Positions 57,352-64,000 of a DNA stretch of 64,000 nucleotides are shown here, piece by piece (the first letter of the stretch is position 1; each line of letters begins with the position of its first letter). Source of the DNA: Pseudomonas sp. JM0905a (lineage in GTDB: Bacteria > Pseudomonadota > Gammaproteobacteria > Pseudomonadales > Pseudomonadaceae); assembly GCF_014700075.1 (NCBI RefSeq), contig NZ_JACXBU010000005.1:372001-436000 (forward strand). The letters are read 5' to 3'. Below the pieces are notes generated by a model, which was not told the DNA's origin, made no database searches, and saw nothing but the letters and a program-made list of their open reading frames with translations. The translations under genes were made by a program, and so were the position numbers.

Positions 57352-58893
57352 TTACGCGCCTTGTTTGCTCGTGTGAGCATCGTTGCGGTTGGGTGCTGGG
57401 GTAGTATGGGTGGTAACTTGAACGTTGCGTGTGGGGCTTCCTAGGAGGTTTAAGCGTAGTTTCATGATGGCTTGGGCCTTCTGCTTCATGCTCGGCCCTT
57501 GGGAGTACACGTCGAACGTCACCGTGCCGGTTTCATGACCGACGATGGCGGCGAGCGTGATTCCTGCCACGTCTGCCCGGTGTAGCTCCGTGATGAAAAA
57601 CATACGGATGCTGTGGAAAACGTGCTGTCGCCCGTACTGCATGGCGGTCTTCAATCTGCCGAATGCCTTGGAGTACAGATCGGAGCGAACACCGTATTTG
57701 TTCCCGTCCGTGCTGGGCAACAGGTAGCCGTCTTTTGAAGCTGCTGCCAGCCGCTCTACCAATCCGGCAATGTCGGAATGGATGGGAATTTCGCGGATGC
57801 CAGCTTCTGTCTTGGAATCCTTAACGGACAAGGCGGGGATGCCGTCCACTGTGATTACGTCCTCTATCCGAAGCTGACAAAGTTCCTCGATACGGGCTCC
57901 GGTGTAGGCACCCAAGGTGATGAGGTTGGGGAGGTGGGCGTTCTTCCCGTCCTTGGCAGCCGCATACAGTTCGGCAAGCTCTTCTAGGGTGAATGCCTTT
58001 CGTTTGGCATCGGCGGCAGCTTTCCCTCGTAGCACGGGCATCGTGTGATCTTCGAATGGGTTCGGCTTACCCTTGTAGTCCTCCCGCCAGCGAGCGTCGT
58101 ACTTAATCGCCCATTGCCAGAATTGGCTACCAGCCCAGACATACTGCTTCTTTGTCTTCGGCTGGACGGTGAGGGAGTCCAGCCACGTCGCCACTGTGTC
58201 GAAGTTGAGCGGCGATCCTTCGGCAGCCAAGTAGGCGGACAGCACGGCCAGCTTACTAGCTTGGATATCGAGGGACTTCTTACCAAGCCCCTGCCGCTCC
58301 CCGAATGCCCGGAACGCTTCCAGACGGGCAGAAGTGAGCGGGGACTTTGGTTTGTACGAACTGGGGTCTTCGATGATTTCGGATAGCTCGGATGACTGGC
58401 TTGGTTGGAAGGTGTACTGGTGCTGCCACACAAGCCCCAGAGCCTTGTGGAGAGCTGCTGCCATCTCATCTTCAAGATGGAGCTCACCAGCCACCCTATC
58501 CCGTTCGGTTCGGGGAGCCTCGGGAAGACCGTTGTCGCGGATGAGGCGTGTAATCATTTCCGAGATAGTTGGAGGTGGGGCGATAGGAAGACTTGGTGCC
58601 GGGACGCCAATGATCTTCGCCTTGTTGTGTTGTTTAATCTGGTCGATCAAGGCGACGTCGGCTGCGAACTTTTCTTGCCAGCCTTCTGGAAGCTGACGGG
58701 CTGTTCGGGCGGCCTTGATATCGGCTTTCCACTGGATCAGATAGGGGAGGCGGAGCCTCATGGCATCGTTACGGTCGGAGGTGCCCAGCGACTTCGACAG
58801 AATGCGGCGACCGCCGAACGCTGATTGCACGTCTTTCGGGATGGCCATACGGACGTGATAGACGCCGCCTTGTCTTTCGAGATTGTCCGCCAT
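57352..58893 (-). CDS. Tyrosine integrase of the tRNA-Ser element
   Basis: 513 residues, MADNLERQGGVYHVRMAIPK start, an N-terminal DUF6538-type segment followed by a core-binding SAM-like domain (about 190-280) and a C-terminal catalytic domain. Catalytic residues: Arg in TGARIEELCQL, Lys in KDSKTEAG, His-x-x-Arg in FHSIRMFFI, His in VGHETGT and Tyr in FDVYSQG. It should integrate at the tRNA-Ser site 100 bp from its start. The C-terminal Thr/Pro-rich tail is unusual. Confidence 0.94.
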   Translation of the reverse strand: MADNLERQGGVYHVRMAIPKDVQSAFGGRRILSKSLGTSDRNDAMRLRLPYLIQWKADIKAARTARQLPEGWQEKFAADVALIDQIKQHNKAKIIGVPAPSLPIAPPPTISEMITRLIRDNGLPEAPRTERDRVAGELHLEDEMAAALHKALGLVWQHQYTFQPSQSSELSEIIEDPSSYKPKSPLTSARLEAFRAFGERQGLGKKSLDIQASKLAVLSAYLAAEGSPLNFDTVATWLDSLTVQPKTKKQYVWAGSQFWQWAIKYDARWREDYKGKPNPFEDHTMPVLRGKAAADAKRKAFTLEELAELYAAAKDGKNAHLPNLITLGAYTGARIEELCQLRIEDVITVDGIPALSVKDSKTEAGIREIPIHSDIAGLVERLAAASKDGYLLPSTDGNKYGVRSDLYSKAFGRLKTAMQYGRQHVFHSIRMFFITELHRADVAGITLAAIVGHETGTVTFDVYSQGPSMKQKAQAIMKLRLNLLGSPTRNVQVTTHTTPAPNRNDAHTSKQGA

Positions 58894-58915
58894 CGCGGGG
58901 GCTCCGGGAGGTTGG

Positions 58916-58937
58916 TTGTACGTAGAAATTGTACGTA
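58916..58937. repeat. Paired TTGTACGTA repeats, right end
   Basis: TTGTACGTA at 58916-58924 and 58929-58937, the same 13-bp period as the left pair. A fifth copy lies outside att site 2 at 59067-59075. Confidence 0.7.
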
Positions 58938-58996
58938 AAACCTAGGGAGGTGCCCAGAGCTACAGCGTTTCATGGGCTTGAATGTCGTAATCTGAT

Positions 58997-59018
58997 AATC
59001 CCTATCTTCCCGCCATAT
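58997..59018. repeat. att site 2 (right end of the element)
   Basis: Copy of the 22-bp tRNA-Ser 3' end of 54515-54536 without the rest of the tRNA. Confidence 0.92.
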
Positions 59019-59022
59019 CCAG

Positions 59023-59056
59023 AAAAGCCCCGCAGTCGAAAGCCTGCGGGGCTTTT
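59023..59056. terminator. tRNA-Ser terminator, second copy
   Basis: AAAAGCCCCGCAG and CTGCGGGGCTTTT around TCGAAAGC; it now serves the SRAP gene converging on it. Confidence 0.92.
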
Positions 59057-59076
59057 TGTTTGTGCGTTGTACGTAG

Positions 59077-59748
59077 CTACACGGGCTCCAGCAACCTCGC
59101 GTCGTCATTTCGTGGGTTGTTCACAAGCGTGCTTACCGCATATGCCGTGAATTCGTGACGGGCGTTGGCAATCATCGCTTTCACATTCATCTCGGGCGTA
59201 CTGAACGACAGCCACCATTCGAATTGCTCAGGGCGAAGCACGACGGGCATCCGGCTGTGAATCTGGGCGACGACGTGGGCGGGGGCGGACGATTTCGTGA
59301 GCACTGCACAGGACGTTACGAACTGGCCGTCCGGGGCCTCCCATTCGCTCCACAGGCCAGCAAGGGCCAGCACGTCGTCGCTGTCTGCGTCGTGGATGAA
59401 ATAGGGTTGTTTGTCGCCTTGCACGTCCTGCCACTCATACCAGCCCCTGGCCGGCATGATGCACCGGAACTTCCGTAGGCCTTTCCGCCATATCGGCTTT
59501 TGGTCGGCTTCTTCACTGCGCGCATTGAACGAAAACGCGGGGAGCTTGGGCTGCCTCCACCACGGCGGGATCAGACCCCACCGCGCGCCGATCACTTCCG
59601 GCTCGCCAAAGTCGCTCATCCTCACCATCGGCACGTTTGTCGTCGGGGATACGTTAAAGCTCTGAACCCAGCGTCCCGAATTGTGGGCCCCGATGTGCCA
59701 GAAGCGTTCAATCGCCCAATCTGCCGGAGAAACGTACCGACCACACAT
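59077..59748 (-). CDS. SRAP (YedK/HMCES) abasic-site DNA-protein-crosslink protein, copy A
   Basis: 223 residues from MCGRYVSPADWAIERF. The enzyme shields abasic sites in single-stranded DNA by crosslinking through Cys2. All key residues are present: Cys2, the Asn and Arg of SFNARSEE, Glu in GWYEW and His in IHSRMPVVL. The stop codon follows TTGTACGTA and the tRNA-type terminator. It lies between att sites 2 and 3, so it may be part of a neighbouring insertion. Confidence 0.93.
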   Translation of the reverse strand: MCGRYVSPADWAIERFWHIGAHNSGRWVQSFNVSPTTNVPMVRMSDFGEPEVIGARWGLIPPWWRQPKLPAFSFNARSEEADQKPIWRKGLRKFRCIMPARGWYEWQDVQGDKQPYFIHDADSDDVLALAGLWSEWEAPDGQFVTSCAVLTKSSAPAHVVAQIHSRMPVVLRPEQFEWWLSFSTPEMNVKAMIANARHEFTAYAVSTLVNNPRNDDARLLEPV

Positions 59749-60114
59749 GATCGCCCCCTGTCCTGGCAAGGGGCAGCACTCGCGCCAAGTTCCCTGTCCC
59801 GATGCCGGAGGGAATATCTAGGGGAGAGGCCACTACGGACAGTGGAGGGCCGATGCTCATGAGCAAGCATTGCCCGCAACAACCTCCCCCTGAAGATTCA
59901 GATTAGCTGGCACAGTTACATGCACCGTGGTAGGTGACAGGAGGGGGCGTTTTCTCCGACCAATCCTTTGCCCGGCCCCGCCGCAAAAACAGTCCCAAAT
60001 TGATCGGGTTTGTGATGCAACGAGCCGCCCGTCAGCGGGATTCAACCGCCATCTTCCCGCAGTACATGAAAAGCCCCGCGAACCACTGGCCGCGGGGCTT
60101 TTGCTTTCAGGGGC
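59749..60114. other. Intergenic stretch with a third att-like copy
   Basis: 366 bp without a gene. The left part should hold the SRAP-A promoter. The right end holds the decayed tRNA-Ser 3' end and terminator (see next entry). Confidence 0.5.
60041..60102. repeat. Degenerate third copy of tRNA-Ser end plus terminator
   Basis: TTCAACCGCCATCTTCCCGC (60041-60060) resembles the tRNA-Ser T-loop and 3' end, with ATCTTCCCGC exact. Seven bases later comes GAAAAGCCCCGC and a terminator (AAAAGCCCCGCG 60069-60080 with CGCGGGGCTTTT 60091-60102), the same order and nearly the same spacing as att sites 1 and 2. The terminator is certain; the att origin is inferred. Confidence 0.6.
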
Positions 60115-60501
60115 TCAGGAGTTGGAGCAGAACATTGCCGCATTGATCAGCCGGCCCTTGTCCTGCCAGGCGTTGCGCTGGAAGACGGAGAATTGCTTCT
60201 GTCCCTGGCCGTCGGAGAGTTCGACCAACCCTGAAGCCTCGTTTGGGTCGGTGCTGCCGACGAAGAGGAGGGTCTTGCCGTTCTCTTCCGAGGTGAAAGT
60301 CTCGGCGTCGTGCCGAATGCCATCTTTCACGCAGTTCACGTAGTCGGAATTGGCCCGACTGGTGACGCCGGACGTACCGTCCCGGCTGCTTCTGATATCG
60401 GGGTTTTGCGCACAGCCTGTTGCGATCAGCAGGGTGGAAAGGATCAGGACACTGCCGCCGAGGAATGAAGCTGAAGGGTTGCCAGGGTGGGTTGTTTTCA
60501 T
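60115..60501 (-). CDS. Hypothetical lipoprotein
   Basis: 128 residues from MKTTHPGNPSASFLGG. Lipobox LIATGC (Cys near 27). Mature part is short and hydrophilic with two further Cys (NCVKDG and MFCSNS) that could form a disulfide. No domain recognised. The frame is open upstream to 60774, but the lipoprotein signal fixes the start. Confidence 0.75.
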   Translation of the reverse strand: MKTTHPGNPSASFLGGSVLILSTLLIATGCAQNPDIRSSRDGTSGVTSRANSDYVNCVKDGIRHDAETFTSEENGKTLLFVGSTDPNEASGLVELSDGQGQKQFSVFQRNAWQDKGRLINAAMFCSNS

Positions 60502-60785
60502 GGCTGTTGCTCCAGGCTGGTGCATTTGGCTACCCGGCTTGTCGTCGGTTAGCCGTTGGGGCAGGGCGCCTGGGGGCGGAGGCCGTCGACGAAGGGGGGA
60601 CTCCTCCCCCGGTTGGCCACTGCCTGTGCCGAACAAGTGTATGCCGGCATCGGGCGAACGAAAGGGCGCTGGTCTTGAAGAGGGCCGCTTGCGACTCTGC
60701 GAGTGCCGTTCACCGGATTTCTCGTTCCTGGCTGGCGAGCTTGAGGTTGGTACGCTATTGCTAATCAAGTGCATCTGGAAGCGTG

Positions 60786-61046
60786 ATGCACCAGGAGCGA
60801 TTCGTGATCGAACCGGTTTACTGGGCGGAGCTGCGCCGGCTCTCGCTCAATGTTTCTGCCGCGCACATCGCCATGGTGGCTTTTCTGGAAGAAGCAGCAG
60901 TCCCTTGGTCGGATGACCAGATGATGGAGTTCGAGCGGTTATTGGTGGCTGAACGGATAGCCATCAGCGCGTACACGACTCTTTATTCGTATATCGACGT
61001 ACGCTCGTCGACGCCTGCCCGATTGCGACTGGTGGCCGGCGAGTAG
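60786..61046 (+). CDS. Small hypothetical protein (86 aa)
   Basis: MHQERFVIEPVYWAELRRLS start with GGAAG about seven bases upstream; a GTG one codon earlier is possible. Mostly helical, with acidic middle (SDDQMMEFERLL). No family recognised, but its codon use looks like that of its neighbours. Confidence 0.65.
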   Translation: MHQERFVIEPVYWAELRRLSLNVSAAHIAMVAFLEEAAVPWSDDQMMEFERLLVAERIAISAYTTLYSYIDVRSSTPARLRLVAGE

Positions 61047-61070
61047 ACCGCCTTCGACGGGACAGACCCT

Positions 61071-61772
61071 TCAGCAACCTGGCTCGGCAATCGCCTCGAT
61101 CAATCCCTCGTCATCGTTCTGTGCACTGTTCACCCGTGTGGAGACTGCATGCCCGGTGAAGTCATTGCGTGCCCGGGCGATGACCCGTTGCACCTGCTCG
61201 CCGGGCATTTCGGGGGCTAGCCACAAGGCGAACTGTTCCGGTGGCAGTATCACCGGCATGCGCTGGTGGATGCTGCGAATGGCCGGTGCGGCTTCCCGTG
61301 TGAGCAGGGCACACGACGTGATCGCCTGTCCTTCCGGACCGGTCCAGGTGGCCCACATGGCGGCCATGGCCAGGAGCGGGTCGTTCGGGCTGTAGAGGTA
61401 GTAGGGCTGGTGGACCAAGCGGCCGCTGGCGCTGCGCACCTGCTGATTCGGGTTCCACTCGTACCAGCCCTGGGCGGGCATCAGGCAGCGGTGGCTACAC
61501 AGGCTCTGGCGCCACAGGGGCTTGCCGGCGGCCTCTTCACTGCGGGCGAAGAAGGACATGGTTGGTGGCTTTGCCTCCTTCCACCAGGAGGGGATCAGGC
61601 CCCAGCGCGCCGGCACCAGTTCCAGCTCTCCCTGTTCGTCCAGGCGCAGCATCGGCACCTGGGTGGTGGGGGCCACATTGAAATTCTGGATCCAGCGCCC
61701 CGAGTCCCGCGCGCCGATCTGCCAGTAGTCTTCGATGGCGCGATCGGAGGGGCTGACATAGCGGCCGCACAT
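61071..61772 (-). CDS. SRAP (YedK/HMCES) protein, copy B, with altered active site
   Basis: 233 residues from MCGRYVSPSDRAIEDY. Keeps Cys2, the Arg, Glu (GWYEW) and His (HQRMPVILP) of the family, but the Asn before Ala-Arg is Phe (MSFFARSEE where copy A has SFNARSEE). It has a ten-residue insertion after GWYEWN. About 40-50% identical to copy A by eye. Its activity is uncertain because the Asn helps hold the abasic-site adduct in YedK. Confidence 0.92.
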   Translation of the reverse strand: MCGRYVSPSDRAIEDYWQIGARDSGRWIQNFNVAPTTQVPMLRLDEQGELELVPARWGLIPSWWKEAKPPTMSFFARSEEAAGKPLWRQSLCSHRCLMPAQGWYEWNPNQQVRSASGRLVHQPYYLYSPNDPLLAMAAMWATWTGPEGQAITSCALLTREAAPAIRSIHQRMPVILPPEQFALWLAPEMPGEQVQRVIARARNDFTGHAVSTRVNSAQNDDEGLIEAIAEPGC

Positions 61773-62055
61773 GGCTGGTTCCTGCATCGGGGAATGCCTT
61801 CAGCATAGAACCCGCACAGCTGCCATATGCGCTGGTGATATGAGGTGGCCATCTATTTGATGGCTATCCAGTGGCGTATCTCCGGCAATTGGCTGCGAAA
61901 AAGGCGACAAAGTGCACGTTTTTTACATGTGGTCGGAAGAACCGAATGACCTTGCGCCAGTCTCTTCTTTCAGGCCTGCACCCGAGGATGCCGTACAGGA
62001 CAGTGGCGCAATGCCACGGCAGGCCGCCTACAACCACTTCAAAAGGATTGAAGTC

Positions 62056-63669
62056 ATGACCCACAAGAACAACGTCAGACGTGTTGTTGGTTCCCTGATT
62101 CTCGCCGCTTCCACTTCCACCCTTGCCGCCCCAACGCCTGAAGGCGATGCCTTCGGCGATTACTGGAGTCCCGGCAAACCCAACCCCGCTCTCTGCAAAT
62201 CACCGGTGCTGGTCGGCACCCCCGTGGGCCTGCCGCGATGTCTGCAGGCGAGCAACGTGATGCAGCGCCTGCAGGAGCTGCAGGACATCGCCACCCTCAA
62301 CGATGGCAACCGCGCCGCCGGCCTGCCGGGCTACCAGGCCTCGATCGACTACGTGAAGCAGACCCTGGAGCGCGCCGGCTACCAGGTGCGGGTACAGCCA
62401 TTCCCCTTCACCGCCTACTTTCCCAAGGGGCCGGGCACTCTGCAGGCATTGACGCCGCAACCGGCGGAATACGTCTGGGAGGAGGACTTCACCTACCTGT
62501 CGCAGACAGATGCCGGAGACGTCAGCGCCCCGGTGGTGCCGGTGGACCTGTCCCTCGGTGCCGGCAACACCTCCACCAGCGGTTGCGAAACGGAGGATTT
62601 CGCCGGTTTTCCCAGTGGCGCCATCGCCCTGGTCCAGCGCGGCAGCTGCAACTTCGAGCTGAAGGCGGAGAACGCCGCAGCGGCTGGTGCGGCGGGCGTG
62701 ATCATCTTCAACCAGGGCAATACCGAGGAGCGCAAGGGCCTGGAAAACGTCACCCTGGGCGATACCTACGAGGGCGGTATCCCGGCACTGTTCGCCACCT
62801 ATGACAACGGCGTGGCCTGGTCCCAGACCCCCGGTCTGCAATTGCGCATGGTGGCGGACGTGATCCGCGAGAAGACGCAGACCTTCAACCTGGTGGCCGA
62901 AACCCGGCGCGGCGATCCGAAGAACGTGGTGATGGCCGGCGCGCACCTGGATTCGGTGTTCGAGGGCCCCGGCATCAATGACAACGGCTCGGGCAGCGCA
63001 GCGTTGCTGGAAATGGCCGTTCTGCTGCGCAAGGCGCACCCGCAGAACAAGGTACGTTTCGCTTGGTGGGGCGCGGAGGAGTCCGGGCTGGTGGGTTCGA
63101 CCTTCTACGTCAACAGCCTGAGTGATGAAGAGCGGAAGCAGATCAAGGCGTACCTGAATTTCGACATGATCGGTTCGCCGAACTTCGGCAACTTCATCTA
63201 TGACGGCGACGGCTCCTCCTTCGGCCTGCAGGGCCCGCCCGGCTCGGCTGCCATCGAGCGTCTGTTCGAGGCCTACTTCAAGCTGCGTGGCGAGCCTGCC
63301 GAAGGCACCCAGATCGACTTCCGCTCTGACTATGCGCAGTTCTTCGAGGTGGGCATTCCCTTCGGCGGCCTGTTCACCGGCGCCGAAGACATCAAGAGCG
63401 AAGAGCAGGCGCAGAAGTACGGCGGCGCCGCCGGCCAGCCCTTCGATCCCTGCTACCACCAAGGCTGCGACAACACCGCCAACATTGACCTGAACGCCCT
63501 GGAGATCAACGGGGACGCCATGGCCTTCGCCACCAGTTGGCTGTCGCTGTCGACGAAGATCATCGACGACGAGATCGCCGCGGCCGCCGAGCAGGCGAAG
63601 GGTGCCAAGACCCTGCGTGTGCAGTCGGTGCGTCAGTCCGAGCGCTGGGGTAATCACTTCGTGAAATGA
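62056..63669 (+). CDS. Secreted M28 aminopeptidase with PA domain (PaAP-like)
   Basis: 537 residues from MTHKNNVRRVVGSLIL, AAGGA upstream. Signal peptide cleaved near residue 24 (...STLAA). PA insertion domain (about 140-270: SGAIALVQRGSCNFELKAEN) inside an M28 zinc peptidase. Zinc and catalytic residues: GAHLDSV, GINDNGSGSA, GAEESG, NFDMIGSPN and YHQGCD. Closest in layout to P. aeruginosa leucine aminopeptidase PaAP (536 aa), a type II-secreted enzyme. Confidence 0.93.
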   Translation: MTHKNNVRRVVGSLILAASTSTLAAPTPEGDAFGDYWSPGKPNPALCKSPVLVGTPVGLPRCLQASNVMQRLQELQDIATLNDGNRAAGLPGYQASIDYVKQTLERAGYQVRVQPFPFTAYFPKGPGTLQALTPQPAEYVWEEDFTYLSQTDAGDVSAPVVPVDLSLGAGNTSTSGCETEDFAGFPSGAIALVQRGSCNFELKAENAAAAGAAGVIIFNQGNTEERKGLENVTLGDTYEGGIPALFATYDNGVAWSQTPGLQLRMVADVIREKTQTFNLVAETRRGDPKNVVMAGAHLDSVFEGPGINDNGSGSAALLEMAVLLRKAHPQNKVRFAWWGAEESGLVGSTFYVNSLSDEERKQIKAYLNFDMIGSPNFGNFIYDGDGSSFGLQGPPGSAAIERLFEAYFKLRGEPAEGTQIDFRSDYAQFFEVGIPFGGLFTGAEDIKSEEQAQKYGGAAGQPFDPCYHQGCDNTANIDLNALEINGDAMAFATSWLSLSTKIIDDEIAAAAEQAKGAKTLRVQSVRQSERWGNHFVK

Positions 63670-63682
63670 CGGAATGGCGGCG

Positions 63683-63720
63683 GGCCTGCGGAGCCTCGTG
63701 TTTTCGCAGGCCTTCCGTCT
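63683..63720 (+). terminator. Possible terminator after the aminopeptidase
   Basis: GGCCTGCG (63683-63690) and CGCAGGCC (63705-63712) with a 14-base loop, followed by TTCCGTCTTTTC. Weak. Confidence 0.45.
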
Positions 63721-63728
63721 TTTCTGAA

Positions 63729-63757
63729 TTGACCGTAGGAAGTCTCTGCGATTTACT
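63729..63757 (+). promoter_or_regulatory. Probable imuA promoter
   Basis: TTGACC (63729-63734), 17-bp spacer, TTTACT (63752-63757). The -10 overlaps the LexA box, as expected for repression. Confidence 0.5.
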
Positions 63758-63773
63758 GTATATAAATACAGTA
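63754..63773. promoter_or_regulatory. LexA (SOS) box
   Basis: TACTGTATATAAATACAGTA, which contains the consensus CTGT-N8-ACAG exactly with extra dyad symmetry. About 100 bp before imuA. Confidence 0.94.
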
Positions 63774-63791
63774 TTCGTAGGATTTCCCCTA

Positions 63792-63875
63792 ATGGCCTTG
63801 ATGATTGTTCCTGGCCCTTTCGGCAGCCCCGCCCCGGGGCTGCCGTTTTTCTCTTCTGGCAGTGAGTGGAGCTGA
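63792..63875 (+). CDS. Putative leader ORF (27 codons) upstream of imuA
   Basis: Open frame starting [20 protein letters not shown] and ending TGA at 63873-63875, whose A is the first base of the imuA ATG. It begins 18 bp after the LexA box and runs through the terminator hairpin at 63821-63850. The ribosome site is poor (CCCCTA), so translation is uncertain. Confidence 0.4.
   Translation: MALMIVPGPFGSPAPGLPFFSSGSEWS
63821..63850 (+). terminator. Intrinsic terminator between the LexA box and imuA
   Basis: CGGCAGCCCCG (63821-63831), loop CCC, CGGGGCTGCCG (63835-63845), then TTTTTCTC. Stem of 11 perfect base pairs. Confidence 0.85.
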
Positions 63876-64000
63876 TGGGCGCTGTCGTTGCCCTCGATGC
63901 CCTGCTCAATGAGCGGCGGGTCTGGAAAGGCCAGCCCGGCGCGCTGCCGTCCGATAGCGACCAACCCACCGGCCTTGCCGCCCTGGACCGGGTCCTGCCC
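63875..64000 (+). CDS. imuA: ImuA (SulA-like translesion mutagenesis protein), 3'-truncated by window edge
   Basis: First 42 codons: MGAVVALDALLNERRVWKGQ then PTGLAALDRVLP, the N-terminus of ImuA, a RecA/SulA-like protein that works with ImuB and DnaE2 in SOS mutagenesis. ATG at 63875 overlaps the stop of the leader frame by one base, with GTGGAG about seven bases upstream. A perfect LexA box lies upstream, and no lexA2 gene lies between it and imuA. Confidence 0.88.
   Translation, partial: MGAVVALDALLNERRVWKGQPGALPSDSDQPTGLAALDRVLP

Larger units (their letters stand above)
54515..59018. mobile_element. 4.5-kb integrative element in tRNA-Ser(CGA)
   Basis: Bounded by a perfect 22-bp direct repeat of the tRNA 3' end. 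It contains, left to right: a hairpin terminator copied from the tRNA flank, paired TTGTACGTA repeats, an SRAP gene fragment, a small membrane protein, a GDCCVxC protein, a gene-poor stretch, a serine resolvase, an unknown gene and a tyrosine integrase. It has no recognisable replication, conjugation or capsid gene, so it is either a mobilisable/satellite-type island or a reduced remnant that still has its integrase. Confidence 0.88.

Overview
This window is chromosomal DNA of a high-GC gammaproteobacterium, almost certainly a Pseudomonas of the P. aeruginosa lineage. The evidence is the gene order relA-mazG / purMN / hda / wrbA / proS / oprD / dps / aspS-yebC-ruvCAB-ybgC-tolQRAB-pal-cpoB-queE-queC-tRNA-Lys / nadA / tusA / bcp-gcvR / dapA-bamC-purC-tRNA-Ser, together with near-identity of several proteins (OprL/Pal, AspRS, NadA, OprD) to the P. 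aeruginosa proteins as I remember them. No database search was run.

Layout. 1-18.9 kb: end of relA, mazG, a DUF2058 gene, the Rho-binding antiterminator gene rof, purM-purN with a DUF3108 gene, a divergent envelope/replication cluster ending in hda, then wrbA-arsC, a YihY/BrkB membrane protein, a probable PilZ protein, a TlpA-like lipoprotein, acylphosphatase and proS. 18.9-25 kb: OprD porin, HIT protein, slyX, a membrane-anchored cold-shock-domain protein, a diguanylate cyclase, dps and an SDR. 25.3-37.4 kb: the collinear aspS-yebC-ruvCAB-ybgC-tol-pal-cpoB-queEC block, ending at tRNA-Lys. 37.4-45.6 kb: a signalling locus of a REC-histidine kinase, a 1432-residue poly-HAMP hybrid kinase like the fungal Nik1/Os-1 group III enzymes, a divergent NarL-type regulator and two membrane-protein genes. 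45.9-54.3 kb: nadA, a BepA-like M48 protease, tusA, an AI-2E exporter-family protein, bcp, gcvR, dapA, bamC and a long-form purC of about 289 residues.

54.4-60.1 kb is an accessory region at tRNA-Ser(CGA). A 4.5-kb integrative element carries a tyrosine integrase, a serine resolvase, a GDCCVxC protein and small unknown genes. It is bounded by a 22-bp repeat of the tRNA 3' end and has paired TTGTACGTA repeats at both ends. An SRAP (YedK/HMCES) gene lies just outside, a broken 3' piece of another SRAP gene lies inside the left end, and a third, decayed tRNA-end-plus-terminator copy lies at 60.05 kb. A second full SRAP gene is at 61.1 kb.

The right edge holds a PaAP-like secreted aminopeptidase and the start of the SOS mutagenesis gene imuA. 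A perfect LexA box there is followed by a 27-codon leader ORF that contains an intrinsic terminator and overlaps the imuA start codon by one base, a layout that suggests attenuation inside an SOS operon. In my view this leader, the nested tRNA-Ser insertions with their SRAP gene family, and the poly-HAMP kinase locus are the parts most worth following up.
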